Shown one piece after another: positions 41,747 through 49,941 of a stretch of DNA of 64,000 bases. A program made the translations under genes and the position numbers. The stretch spans positions 124,001 to 188,000 of the forward strand of contig JAVBPJ010000001.1 in the NCBI GenBank assembly GCA_031549665.1. The letters are read 5' to 3'. The first letter of the stretch is position 1, and each line of letters opens with the position of its first letter. Origin of the DNA: Rikenella sp031549665 (GTDB lineage: Bacteria > Bacteroidota > Bacteroidia > Bacteroidales > Rikenellaceae). The notes under the pieces were generated by a model. That model was not told the origin of the DNA. It made no database searches and saw only the letters and a program-made list of their open reading frames with translations.

Positions 41747-43633
41747 ATGGAGCAATTCGTCGTATCGGCCCTGAAATACCGGCCCGCCACCTTTCGCAGC
41801 GTGGTGGGGCAGGCTCATGTTACCGAAACCCTGCGCAACGCCGTGGCCCGCGGACAACTGGCGCACGCCTACCTGTTCACCGGCCCGCGCGGAGTGGGCA
41901 AAACCACCTGCGCACGCATTTTCGCCAAGGCCATCAACTGCCTCGACCCCACGCCCGAACACGAGGCGTGCGGAGTGTGCGAATCGTGCCGCGCCTTTGC
42001 CGAGGGGCGCTCCTTCTCGATCCACGAACTGGACGCCGCATCGAACAACTCGGTGGACGACATCCGCACCCTGACCGAAAAGGTGCGCATCCCGCCGCAG
42101 GTGGGCCGCTACAGCGTCTACATCATCGACGAGGTGCACATGCTCTCGGCCAACGCTTTCAACGCCTTCCTGAAAACCCTCGAAGAGCCGCCCGCCTACG
42201 CCGTGTTCATTCTGGCCACCACCGAAAAGCACAAAATCCTGCCCACCATCCTTTCGCGCTGCCAGTGCTACGACTTCAACCGCATCCGCGTGGAGGACAT
42301 GGTGGACTACCTGGGCGAAATCGCCGCCAAAGAGGGGGTCGAAGCCGACGACGAGTCGCTGCACATTATCGCCCAGCGCGCCGACGGCGGACTGCGCGAC
42401 GCCCTTTCGATGTTCGACCGCGTGGTGTCGTTCTGCGGCAACCGGCTCGCCTACGACAAGGTGGCCGAGAGCCTCAACGTACTCGACTACAATACCTATT
42501 TCGAGGCGGTAGACCTCGTCCTGGCCGAAAACTACCCGCAACTGCTTACCCTGTTCGACACGATCCTCAAAAAAGGGTTCGAGGGGCAGCTCTTCATCAC
42601 CGGCCTGAACAGCCACCTGCGGGATTTGCTGGTGTGCAAAAATCCGCAAACCGCCCCCCTGCTCGAAGTAACCGGCGCCCTGGCCAAACGTTACCAGGCG
42701 CAGGCCGCCCTGTGCGACGTGGCGATGCTGCTGGAGGGGATCGGGCTGTTGACCCAAACCGACACCTCGTACCGGCAGGCCACCAACCGCCGCCTGCACG
42801 CCGAACTCGCACTGATCAAACTGTGCGGGTTAAAAAAAAAAGATAGCCCCGACGGCGAAATAGCCGTCCTGTGGGCCGATCCCGGGGCCGTTCCGCTGCC
42901 CGAGATCAAAATCGCCCCTCAAACTCCCGCCGGATCGACCCCTGCGGCGACAACCGAAACGACGGCCACCGCGCCTGTCGTACCGACCGCTGTGTCGGCC
43001 ACGGTCGAAACCGGCGCCTCTTCGGACACGGAGGCCGTGAACCCGGAGCCTGCCGGACCGCCGCCGTCATCGAATCCGGTTGCGCCTGCCGCCACTCCGG
43101 CGGCTGAGCAGCCCAAAACCGCCCCTGCCGTTTCCGAACCTCCGGCCTCCCGTTCTCCCCGCCCCGCGGCGGAACGCCCCCGTTCGGTGAGCGGCATCTC
43201 GATCTCGAATCCGTTACCCGCCTCCTCCCCGCAACCTACCGTTCAGGAATCCGTTTCGACACCGTTGACCGAAGCCTCGGAACAGGAGGCCGAAGAACGT
43301 ATCACGACCCGGTTCCCCCAACTGATCGAGCGCTGGGAACGACGCGGCCGCCCCCGCATCGTTACCGTACTCACCACCGCCCGCATCGAAGGGGGGCGGA
43401 TCACCCTGCCCGTGCAGAACGAGGTGCTGGCCGACGAACTGGGACAGGCCAAATGGGAAATCGAAAAAGACCTGCGCGAACTGACCCTGCTCGCACGCAT
43501 AACCCTCGAAATCGAGGTGGATACCCGTCCCGCGGCCTATAAGCCCGTTTCGATCGAGGACAAACTCCAGTACCTGGTGGAACGAAACCCGCTGATCGTG
43601 AAACTGCGCGACGAACTCGACCTGACCATCTAA
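41747..43633 (+). CDS. dnaX: DNA polymerase III subunit gamma/tau
   Basis: The clamp-loader ATPase of the replisome, 628 residues. Domain I has the Walker A loop GPRGVGKTT (residues 46-54), the Zn-binding Cys65, Cys75, Cys78, Cys81, and Walker B IIDEVHML. Domain III with the collar ends near residue 360; from there a Pro/Thr/Ala-rich tail of about 200 residues leads to a C-terminal domain. At codons 362-366 lies an A10-G run (42832-42842) with a stop immediately in the -1 frame, as in the E. coli gene where it makes the short gamma form. It stands before serS. Confidence 0.96.
   Translation: MEQFVVSALKYRPATFRSVVGQAHVTETLRNAVARGQLAHAYLFTGPRGVGKTTCARIFAKAINCLDPTPEHEACGVCESCRAFAEGRSFSIHELDAASNNSVDDIRTLTEKVRIPPQVGRYSVYIIDEVHMLSANAFNAFLKTLEEPPAYAVFILATTEKHKILPTILSRCQCYDFNRIRVEDMVDYLGEIAAKEGVEADDESLHIIAQRADGGLRDALSMFDRVVSFCGNRLAYDKVAESLNVLDYNTYFEAVDLVLAENYPQLLTLFDTILKKGFEGQLFITGLNSHLRDLLVCKNPQTAPLLEVTGALAKRYQAQAALCDVAMLLEGIGLLTQTDTSYRQATNRRLHAELALIKLCGLKKKDSPDGEIAVLWADPGAVPLPEIKIAPQTPAGSTPAATTETTATAPVVPTAVSATVETGASSDTEAVNPEPAGPPPSSNPVAPAATPAAEQPKTAPAVSEPPASRSPRPAAERPRSVSGISISNPLPASSPQPTVQESVSTPLTEASEQEAEERITTRFPQLIERWERRGRPRIVTVLTTARIEGGRITLPVQNEVLADELGQAKWEIEKDLRELTLLARITLEIEVDTRPAAYKPVSIEDKLQYLVERNPLIVKLRDELDLTI
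42832..42868 (+). promoter_or_regulatory. Predicted programmed frameshift or slippage site in dnaX
   Basis: Ten As then G (42832-42842) in frame ..TTA AAA AAA AAA GAT. A -1 shift or an extra A gives AGA TAG, stopping after one codon, to yield a ~366-residue gamma; one A fewer also stops within eight codons. GACGGC (42851-42856) and GCCGTC (42863-42868) form a hairpin 8 nt after the run. Confidence 0.65.
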
Positions 43634-43679
43634 ATCCTCCGCCCCCTGCCGTGAGCGGGGTTTGAAAGCGAAAAAATCC

Positions 43680-43687
43680 TACCTTTG
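43680..43687 (+). promoter_or_regulatory. -7 box of serS
   Basis: Exact TACCTTTG, 25 nt before the serS ATG. The nearest upstream TTG (43662-43664) is 15 nt away, shorter than usual. Confidence 0.5.
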
Positions 43688-43712
43688 AGGCTCTAATTAC
43701 CGAGATACGACC

Positions 43713-44984
43713 ATGCTTACCATCAAACAGATACGCGAAGAGAAAGCGGAAACGCTGGCCCGCCTGGCCAAAAAAGGGGTGGACGCCGCCGCCCAACTCG
43801 AACAGATCATCGCCCTGGACGATCGCCGCAAAGCGATCCAACAGGCCCTGGACGCCAACCTGGCCGAACAGAACGGACTGGCCAAAAGCATCGGCGAACT
43901 CTTCAAAACGGGCAAGGCGGCCGAAGCCAACGCCCTCAAAGAGCGCACCGCCCAGCTGAAAGAGCAGTCGAAGGAACTCGAAACGGAACAAACGGCCGTC
44001 GTCGCCCAACTCGACGCGGCGATTGTGATACTTCCCAACCGCGCCGCCGAACTGGTTCCCGCAGGCCGCACCGCCGAGGACAACGTGGTGGTGAAAGAGG
44101 GCGGATCGATACCGACCCTGTCCGCCGACGCCGTCCCCCACTGGGACCTCTGCAAACGCTACGACATCATCGATTTCGAATTGGGCAACAAGCTCACCGG
44201 CGCCGGATTCCCCGTCTACAAAGGCAAGGGGGCCAAGCTGGAACGATCGTTGATCAACTTCTTCCTCGATCGCAACACAGCGGCGGGCTATACCGAAATC
44301 ATGCCGCCGATCATGGTGAACGAGGCGTCGGGCTTCGGCACGGGGCAACTCCCCGACAAGGAGGGGCAAATGTACCACGCTCCGCTCGATAACTTCTACA
44401 TGATCCCCACGGCCGAAGTGCCGGTAACCAACATCTTCCGCGACGTGATCGTCGAAGAAAAAGAACTCCCCATCCGGCTGACGGCCTACACGCCCTGCTT
44501 CCGCCGCGAAGCGGGATCGTACGGCAAGGACGTGCGGGGACTCAACCGCCTCCACCAGTTCGATAAGGTCGAAATCGTGCAGGTGGCCCATCCGGCTACC
44601 TCGTACGATCGCCTTACGGAAATGGTGGCCCATGTCGAATCGCTGGTGCAAGCGCTTGGGCTGCCTTACCGCATCCTGCGCCTGTGCGGCGGCGACATGA
44701 GCTTCACCTCGTCGCTTACCTACGATTTCGAGGTCTACTCGGCCGCCCAACAAAAATGGCTCGAGGTGTCGTCGGTGTCGAACTTCGAATCTTTCCAGGC
44801 CAACCGCCTCAAACTGCGGTTCCGCAACGCCGATCGCAAAACCGAATTGGCCCATACCCTCAACGGCAGCTCGCTGGCCCTGCCCCGCATTGTCGCCGCC
44901 CTGCTCGAAAACAACCAAACCGCCGACGGAATCTCCATCCCCGAAGCGCTCCGCCCCTACACGGGCTTCGACCGTATCGACTAA
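43713..44984 (+). CDS. serS: Seryl-tRNA synthetase
   Basis: A class II synthetase of 423 residues. The N-terminal antiparallel coiled-coil (residues ~1-110: KEERTAQLKEQSKELETE) binds the long variable arm of tRNA-Ser. Catalytic motifs: motif 2 TACFRREAGSYG-like (YTPCFRREAGSYGKDVRG) and motif 3 NGSSLALPRIVAALLE, plus the FESFQANRLKLRFR segment. serS has its own -7 box. Structured repeat copy B begins about 65 nt after the stop. Confidence 0.96.
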   Translation: MLTIKQIREEKAETLARLAKKGVDAAAQLEQIIALDDRRKAIQQALDANLAEQNGLAKSIGELFKTGKAAEANALKERTAQLKEQSKELETEQTAVVAQLDAAIVILPNRAAELVPAGRTAEDNVVVKEGGSIPTLSADAVPHWDLCKRYDIIDFELGNKLTGAGFPVYKGKGAKLERSLINFFLDRNTAAGYTEIMPPIMVNEASGFGTGQLPDKEGQMYHAPLDNFYMIPTAEVPVTNIFRDVIVEEKELPIRLTAYTPCFRREAGSYGKDVRGLNRLHQFDKVEIVQVAHPATSYDRLTEMVAHVESLVQALGLPYRILRLCGGDMSFTSSLTYDFEVYSAAQQKWLEVSSVSNFESFQANRLKLRFRNADRKTELAHTLNGSSLALPRIVAALLENNQTADGISIPEALRPYTGFDRID

Positions 44985-45090
44985 TCCGCCCTATTTATAT
45001 TGTGTCAGCGCCGACCTCCCAGGCCGGCGCTGATGCGTTTGTGTTGTGAACTTACTCTAACTGCGCCCGGGTTCTCCTTTGAGTTTTTTC

Positions 45091-45147
45091 CAACTGCGCT
45101 CAGGCCGCGCCGGCCCCGCGTGCCCGCGGTGGGCCGTGTGCCCACGG
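45091..45147 (+). repeat. GC-hairpin modules, left end of copy B
   Basis: AACTGCGCTC, then GGCCG-CGC-CGGCC (45103-45115), CCGCG-TGCC-CGCGG (45116-45129) and CCGTG-TGCC-CACGG (45134-45147). The C-G and T-A versions of the same stem occur side by side. Confidence 0.8.
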
Positions 45148-45183
45148 TGGGCTTTCTTGAGTTTGTGCGGCTTTCGGCCTGCC

Positions 45184-45297
45184 GGAGTTGTGCAGTACTT
45201 GCGTACCTTTCCGCGAGGCGCAGGCTCCCCTCGCCCGAAAACAAGTTTTCGCTCGGGAGCCTCCCTCACGGAAAATCTACCGATGTTTCGCAACTCC
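45184..45297 (+). repeat. Unit II of copy B, 114 bp
   Basis: GGAGTTG (45184-45190) and CGCAACTCC (45289-45297) are the ends. Inner hairpins GTAC-TTGC-GTAC (45195-45206) and GAAAAC-AA-GTTTTC (45237-45250). Confidence 0.8.
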
Positions 45298-45433
45298 TGC
45301 GTCGAACAAACCTCTTCACCGCAACTCCATAAGGAAAGGCCTACCTGATTTTGAACGAATGAGAGGAGCGGTTACGACATGAGCCTTGTTCGCGGATCAT
45401 GGCGTTATGGCGGTGACAGATGCACTTTTGGAT

Positions 45434-45546
45434 GCGTTGGAAAAGAGCTGAAGGCTTTGGAGGTGGGTTGGGGAGGCGAACGAAAGCTTGCTTTCGAGTG
45501 AGCGCTCCTCGGCCCATCGCCAAGACTACGCAGTAGTTCCCAACGC
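45434..45546 (-). repeat. Unit I of copy B, 113 bp
   Basis: GCGTTGGAAA at 45434-45443 and TTCCCAACGC at 45537-45546 are the ends. Inner hairpins CGAAAGCTTGCTTTCG (45481-45496) and ACTACGCAGTAGT (45525-45537). About 90% like unit I of copy A by eye. Confidence 0.85.
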
Positions 45547-45570
45547 ACCCGAAAAAAGAACAAACAAAAA

Positions 45571-45648
45571 AGCTCACCGCGAGCACGCGGGGCCGGCGCG
45601 GCCTGAGCGCAGTTAGAGCAAGTACGCAAGAAAAGACTCGAAGAGTCC
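45571..45648 (-). repeat. GC-hairpin module and terminator-like hairpin, right end of copy B
   Basis: CCGCG-AGCA-CGCGG (45577-45590) and GGCCG-GCG-CGGCC (45591-45603), read on the plus strand; then GACTC-GAA-GAGTC (about 45636-45648), which has four Ts beyond it on the minus strand. Confidence 0.75.
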
Positions 45649-45779
45649 GGCCCGAGGACAGTTGGAACAAACTCAAACGAAAAAACGCCCATACCAACGG
45701 GCATGACAAAATGACAGTCGCTATCGTTTGGCAGGAAGTTTGCTCTATTTTTTCCTGAAAAATAAAATAAACCTGTTTT

Positions 45780-47948
45780 ATGTCAAATCAAGCCACAAAT
45801 AATCAATCCCTCGAGGCCTTGAATCGTTACGCGAACAATTTGAACGAGATGGCTCAGCGGGGGAAGCTCGATCCGGTGATAGGCCGCGACGACGAGATTC
45901 GCAGGGTGCTTCAGATCCTTTCGCGGCGTACCAAGAACAACCCCATTTTGGTTGGCGAGCCCGGTGTGGGCAAGACCGCCATTGCCGAGGGGCTGGCCCA
46001 CCGGATCGTGGACGGCGACGTGCCTGAGAACCTGAAAGGAAAGCGCGTGTACGCCCTCGATATGGGCGCTTTGATTGCCGGAGCCAAGTACAAAGGCGAG
46101 TTCGAGGAGCGTTTGAAGGGGGTGGTCAAAGAGGTGATTGCCGCCGAGGGCGACATCCTGCTCTTTATCGACGAAATCCACACGCTGGTGGGAGCCGGCG
46201 GAGGAGACGGGGCGATGGACGCCGCCAACATCCTCAAACCCGCGTTGGCGCGCGGCGAACTGCGTGCCATTGGCGCCACCACGCTGGACGAATACCAGAA
46301 ATATTTCGAAAAAGACAAGGCCCTGGAGCGTCGTTTCCAAAAAGTGATGGTCGACGAGCCTTCGGTACCCGATGCGATTTCGATTTTGCGGGGGCTGAAG
46401 GAGCGTTACGAAAACCACCACAAGGTGCGGATCAAGGACGAGGCCATCATCGCTTCGGTGGAGTTGTCGCACCGGTACATCACGTCGCGGTTTTTGCCCG
46501 ACAAGGCGATTGACCTGATCGACGAGGCCGCCGCACGGCTTCGGTTGGAGATGAACTCGGTGCCGGAGGAGGTGGACGAACTCGACCGTCGGATCCGTCA
46601 CCTGGAGATCGAGCGCGAAGCGCTCCGCCGCGAGAAAGACCACAAAAAAGTAGAGGAGTTGACCGCCGAGATCGACACCCTGTCGGCCCAGCGCAAGACC
46701 CTGTACGGGAAATGGCAGCGCGAACGCGAAATGGTGGAACAGATTCAGCAGCAGAAGGAGGCGATCGACGACTTCAAGCTCGAAGCCGCCGAGGCCGAAC
46801 GGCGCGGCGACTACGGCCGGGTGGCCGAAATTCGCTATGGCAAGGTGCAGGAGGCCGAAAAAAAGATCGAAGCCCTGAACGCCCAACTCTCCTCGGCCCA
46901 GAGCGACGGGGCGATGATCAAGGAAGAGGTGGACGGCGAGGACATTGCCGCCGTAGTCTCCCGTTGGACGGGCATTCCGGTCAACCGGATGCTGGCCTCG
47001 GAGCGCGAAAAATTGTTGGCCATGGAGGACGAACTCCACAAGCGCGTGATCGGGCAGGACGAAGCGATCCGGGCCATTTCGGACGCCGTGCGCCGTTCGC
47101 GGGCCGGATTGCAGGATCCCCGCAAGCCGATCGGGTCGTTCATTTTCCTGGGTACCACCGGGGTCGGGAAGACCGAGCTGGCCCGTGCGCTGGCCGAGTT
47201 TCTGTTCAACGACGAAAACCTGATGACCCGCATCGACATGAGCGAGTACCAGGAGCGGCACAGCGTGTCGCGCCTGATTGGAGCGCCTCCCGGCTACGTA
47301 GGGTACGACGAAGGGGGGCAACTGACCGAAGCGGTGCGCCGCAAGCCCTATTCGGTGGTGCTGCTGGACGAGATCGAAAAGGCCCACCCCGACGTTTTCA
47401 ACATCCTGTTGCAGGTGTTGGACGACGGGCGGTTGACCGACAACAAGGGCCGTACGGTGGACTTCCGCAACACGATCGTGATCATGACCTCGAACCTGGG
47501 GTCGGCCCTCATCAACGAACGGTTCGAGGCGCTGGACGATGCCAAGACCACGCCCGCGCAGCGCGATCAGGTGATCGACGACACCCGCTCCGAGCTTTTC
47601 GACCTGTTGAAACAGACCCTGCGGCCCGAGTTCCTGAACCGGATCGACGAGATCATCCTCTTTTTGCCCCTTTCGCTGGAAGATGTACGCCAGATAGTGC
47701 TGTTGCAGTTGGCTTCGCTCGGCAAACGCTTGGCGGCCGACGGCGTGGAGCTTCAGGTGAGCGACCGGGCTGTGGAGTGGCTTGCCCGCGACGGCTTCGA
47801 TCCGCAGTTCGGGGCGCGGCCCATCAAGCGGTCGTTGCAGCGCAACCTGGTGAACGAACTTTCGAAGCAACTGCTGGCCGGAACCGTCGACAAGGATCGC
47901 CCCGTGCGGGTCGATGCGGAGGACGGGGGGCTTACCTTCTCGAATTAA
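45780..47948 (+). CDS. clpB: ClpB-type disaggregase lacking the N-domain
   Basis: A AAA+ hexameric protein of 722 residues; ordinary ClpB has about 860. The two ATPase modules are complete: Walker A GEPGVGKT and Walker B LLFIDEIH in D1, GTTGVGKT in D2 with the GYVGYDEGG pore loop (its Tyr) and sensor residues, and the coiled-coil middle domain (EELDRRIRHLEIEREALRRE... ~300-420). The N-terminal domain of ~145 residues is missing: the protein opens with ten novel residues (MSNQATNNQS) and goes straight into the linker before D1. ClpB unfolds aggregates together with DnaK; the N-domain is not strictly needed for this in E. coli. The repeat element ends ~100 nt upstream. Confidence 0.9.
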   Translation: MSNQATNNQSLEALNRYANNLNEMAQRGKLDPVIGRDDEIRRVLQILSRRTKNNPILVGEPGVGKTAIAEGLAHRIVDGDVPENLKGKRVYALDMGALIAGAKYKGEFEERLKGVVKEVIAAEGDILLFIDEIHTLVGAGGGDGAMDAANILKPALARGELRAIGATTLDEYQKYFEKDKALERRFQKVMVDEPSVPDAISILRGLKERYENHHKVRIKDEAIIASVELSHRYITSRFLPDKAIDLIDEAAARLRLEMNSVPEEVDELDRRIRHLEIEREALRREKDHKKVEELTAEIDTLSAQRKTLYGKWQREREMVEQIQQQKEAIDDFKLEAAEAERRGDYGRVAEIRYGKVQEAEKKIEALNAQLSSAQSDGAMIKEEVDGEDIAAVVSRWTGIPVNRMLASEREKLLAMEDELHKRVIGQDEAIRAISDAVRRSRAGLQDPRKPIGSFIFLGTTGVGKTELARALAEFLFNDENLMTRIDMSEYQERHSVSRLIGAPPGYVGYDEGGQLTEAVRRKPYSVVLLDEIEKAHPDVFNILLQVLDDGRLTDNKGRTVDFRNTIVIMTSNLGSALINERFEALDDAKTTPAQRDQVIDDTRSELFDLLKQTLRPEFLNRIDEIILFLPLSLEDVRQIVLLQLASLGKRLAADGVELQVSDRAVEWLARDGFDPQFGARPIKRSLQRNLVNELSKQLLAGTVDKDRPVRVDAEDGGLTFSN

Positions 47949-47997
47949 CCCGCCGCTCCGGCGGCGGAGGGCTGAAACTGAAGTCGTCCCACATCAT

Positions 47998-48038
47998 TGC
48001 AACAGGGGCGGAACCATGCCGGTTCCGCCCCTGTTGCA
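47998..48038. terminator. Perfect 18-bp hairpin between clpB and panB
   Basis: TGCAACAGGGGCGGAACC (47998-48015) pairs exactly with 48021-48038 around ATGCC. It separates convergent genes; no T-tract. A small CGCCGC-TCC-GGCGGCG hairpin (47951-47966) directly follows the clpB stop. Confidence 0.6.
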
Positions 48039-48054
48039 TATAAATCCGTGGGAG

Positions 48055-48870
48055 TTAGTACTGCTCGTTCTCGTTGGGGAAGTCGCCGCTTTTCACGTCG
48101 TCGCGGTAGCGGGTAAAGGCGTCGGTGATCTGTTCGTGCAGGTCGAGGTAGCGGCGCAGAAAACGGGGCGAAAATTCGTTGTTGATCCCCAGCATGTCGT
48201 ACGAAACGAGTACCTGTCCGTCGACCTGCGGGCCCGCGCCGATGCCGATGATGGGAATTTTTACGGCCGAGGCCACCCGTCCGGCCAGCGCGGCGGGGAT
48301 CTTTTCGAGGACAATGCCGAAGCAGCCCGCCTTTTCGAGCAACAGGGCGTCGTTGAAGAGTTTCTCGGCTTCGGCCTCCTCTTGGGCGCGTACCGCGTAG
48401 GTTCCGTATTTGTTGATCGATTGCGGGGTGAGTCCCAGGTGGCCCATTACGGGGATTCCGGCGCAGAGAATGCGCTGCACCGACTCGATGATTTCGGCCC
48501 CTCCTTCGAGTTTGACGGCGTCGGCTTCGGTCTCTTTCATGATGCGGATGGCCGAAACGAGTGCCTCTTTCGAGTTGCCCTGGTAGGTGCCGAACGGCAG
48601 ATCGACCACCACCAGCGCCCGCTCGACGGCGCGGGCCACGGCGCGGCCGTGGTAAATCATATCGCCGAGGGTCATCGGCACGGTGGTTTTGTATCCGGCG
48701 ATGACGTTGGCCGCCGAGTCGCCCACCAGAATCACGTCGATTCCCGCAGCGTCCATGATGCCGGCCATGGTGTAGTCGTAGGCGGTGAGCATCGATATGC
48801 GTTCGCCCCGGGCTTTCATTTCGGAAAGGCGGTAGGTGGTGACCACGCGGGTCTTGGTTGCGGTTGACAT
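48055..48870 (-). CDS. panB: 3-methyl-2-oxobutanoate hydroxymethyltransferase PanB
   Basis: PanB transfers a hydroxymethyl group from methylene-THF to 2-oxoisovalerate, the first committed step of pantothenate/CoA synthesis. A 271-residue TIM-barrel protein with MLTAYDYTMAGIMDAAGIDVILVGDS (Mg-binding Asp), DLPFGTYQ, VKLEGG (Lys), MGHLGLTPQS and GIGAGPQVDGQVLV. The other pan genes are not adjacent. A -7 box upstream lies beside the mdh terminator. Confidence 0.95.
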   Translation of the reverse strand: MSTATKTRVVTTYRLSEMKARGERISMLTAYDYTMAGIMDAAGIDVILVGDSAANVIAGYKTTVPMTLGDMIYHGRAVARAVERALVVVDLPFGTYQGNSKEALVSAIRIMKETEADAVKLEGGAEIIESVQRILCAGIPVMGHLGLTPQSINKYGTYAVRAQEEAEAEKLFNDALLLEKAGCFGIVLEKIPAALAGRVASAVKIPIIGIGAGPQVDGQVLVSYDMLGINNEFSPRFLRRYLDLHEQITDAFTRYRDDVKSGDFPNENEQY

Positions 48871-48895
48871 CGGTCGAGGGGTTGATTTAACGCCT

Positions 48896-48903
48896 CAAAT
48901 GTA
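48896..48903 (-). promoter_or_regulatory. -7 box of panB
   Basis: Exact TACATTTG on the minus strand, 25 nt before the ATG. The -33 position falls in the mdh terminator and has no TTG. Confidence 0.4.
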
Positions 48904-48907
48904 GCAC

Positions 48908-48943
48908 AAAAAAGAGACGGCCCGCTATGGGCCGCCTCTTTTT
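48908..48943 (-). terminator. Rho-independent terminator of gcvH-mdh
   Basis: On the minus strand AAAAAGAGGCGGCCC pairs with GGGCCGTCTCTTTTT (one G-T), and a T run follows. Confidence 0.75.
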
Positions 48944-48968
48944 ATACAGGTTGAGGTTTTCTGTCGGG

Positions 48969-49910
48969 CTACAGAACGCCGATCTCTTTCAGTACGGCGT
49001 TGGTGGAACGCACGGCTTCGGCGCTCTCGGCAAAGGCTTCCTGTTCGTCTTTGGTGAGTTCGATCTCGAGGATTTTCTCCGCGCCGCCCTTGCCGATAAC
49101 GGTCGGAACGCCGATGCAGATGTCCTTTTGTCCGTATTCGCCGTTCAATGAAACGCACGAGGGGACGATCTTCTTTTGGTCGCAAACGATGGCTTCGACC
49201 ACCATGGCGGCGGCGGCTCCGGGAGCGTACCAGGCCGAGGTGCCGAGCAGTTTGGTGAGCGTGGCGCCGCCCACCATCGTGTCGGCCACCACCTGTTGCA
49301 GGGTTTCGCTGGTGGCCAGGTCTGCTACGGGGATTCCCTTGCAGCTGGCTTTGCTCACCAGCGGGATCATGGTGGTGTCGCCGTGTCCGCCGATCACCAT
49401 GCCGTCCAGGTCGTTCGAGTTTACGCCGAGCGCCTTGCTCAGGTAGCATTTGAAACGGGCGCTATCCAGCGCGCCGCCCATGCCGAATACCTGGTGTTTG
49501 GGCAAGCCGGTGGCTTTCAGGGCCAGGTAGGTCATCGTGTCCATGGGGTTCGATACGATGATCAGGATGGCTTTGGGCGAGTGTTTGAGGATGTTGGCGG
49601 CTACCTCTTTGACGATGCCTGCGTTTACGCCGATGAGCTCTTCGCGGGTCATGCCGGGCTTGCGGGGAATGCCCGAGGTGATCACCACCACGTCCGAGTG
49701 GGCCGTGGCGGCGTAGTCGTTGGTTACGCCCGTCAGGTTGGTGTCGAAATCCAGCAGGGTGGCGGTTTGGAAGATGTCGAGCATCTTACCCTCGGCAACA
49801 CCCTCCTTGATGTCGAGCAGCACGAGTTCGCTGCACACCTGGCGGGTGGCGAGTACATTGGCGCAGGTGGCTCCTACGTTGCCGGCGCCTACAATGGTTA
49901 CTTTGGCCAT
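48969..49910 (-). CDS. mdh: Malate dehydrogenase (lactate/malate dehydrogenase family)
   Basis: A 313-residue NAD-dependent enzyme. It has the Rossmann GAGNVGAT, the Asp for NAD specificity in LVLLDIKEG, a malate-type substrate Arg (ITSGIPRKPGMTREEL), DxxR in GGALDSARFKCYL, and the catalytic His in IGGHGDTTMIPL. The GAGNVGAT/PRKPGM pattern is that of the LDH-like malate dehydrogenase. Operon with gcvH, 31 nt upstream. Confidence 0.95.
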   Translation of the reverse strand: MAKVTIVGAGNVGATCANVLATRQVCSELVLLDIKEGVAEGKMLDIFQTATLLDFDTNLTGVTNDYAATAHSDVVVITSGIPRKPGMTREELIGVNAGIVKEVAANILKHSPKAILIIVSNPMDTMTYLALKATGLPKHQVFGMGGALDSARFKCYLSKALGVNSNDLDGMVIGGHGDTTMIPLVSKASCKGIPVADLATSETLQQVVADTMVGGATLTKLLGTSAWYAPGAAAAMVVEAIVCDQKKIVPSCVSLNGEYGQKDICIGVPTVIGKGGAEKILEIELTKDEQEAFAESAEAVRSTNAVLKEIGVL

Positions 49911-49941
49911 AATGATGTTGTGTGGTCTTGAGGTGGTGGAA

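Larger units (their letters stand above)
45050..45680 (+). repeat. Composite structured repeat element, copy B
   Basis: About 0.63 kb between serS and clpB. On the plus strand the order is GC-hairpin modules, unit II with GGAGTTG ends, a variable middle (~135 bp, GATCATGGC is shared with copy A), unit I reversed, GC-hairpin module, GACTC..GAGTC hairpin. This is the mirror orientation of copy A. Short open frames in it are unlike each other in phase and appear to be by-products. Confidence 0.8.

Noticed and set aside
36477..45648. T-box or tRNA-related regulation because the elements lie next to gltX and serS
   Set aside because: The elements are at the 3' side of both genes, not in the leader; there is no T-box specifier or antiterminator pattern.
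45783..47870. 695-codon minus-strand frame over clpB
   Set aside because: Antisense shadow; clpB motifs are complete in the plus strand.
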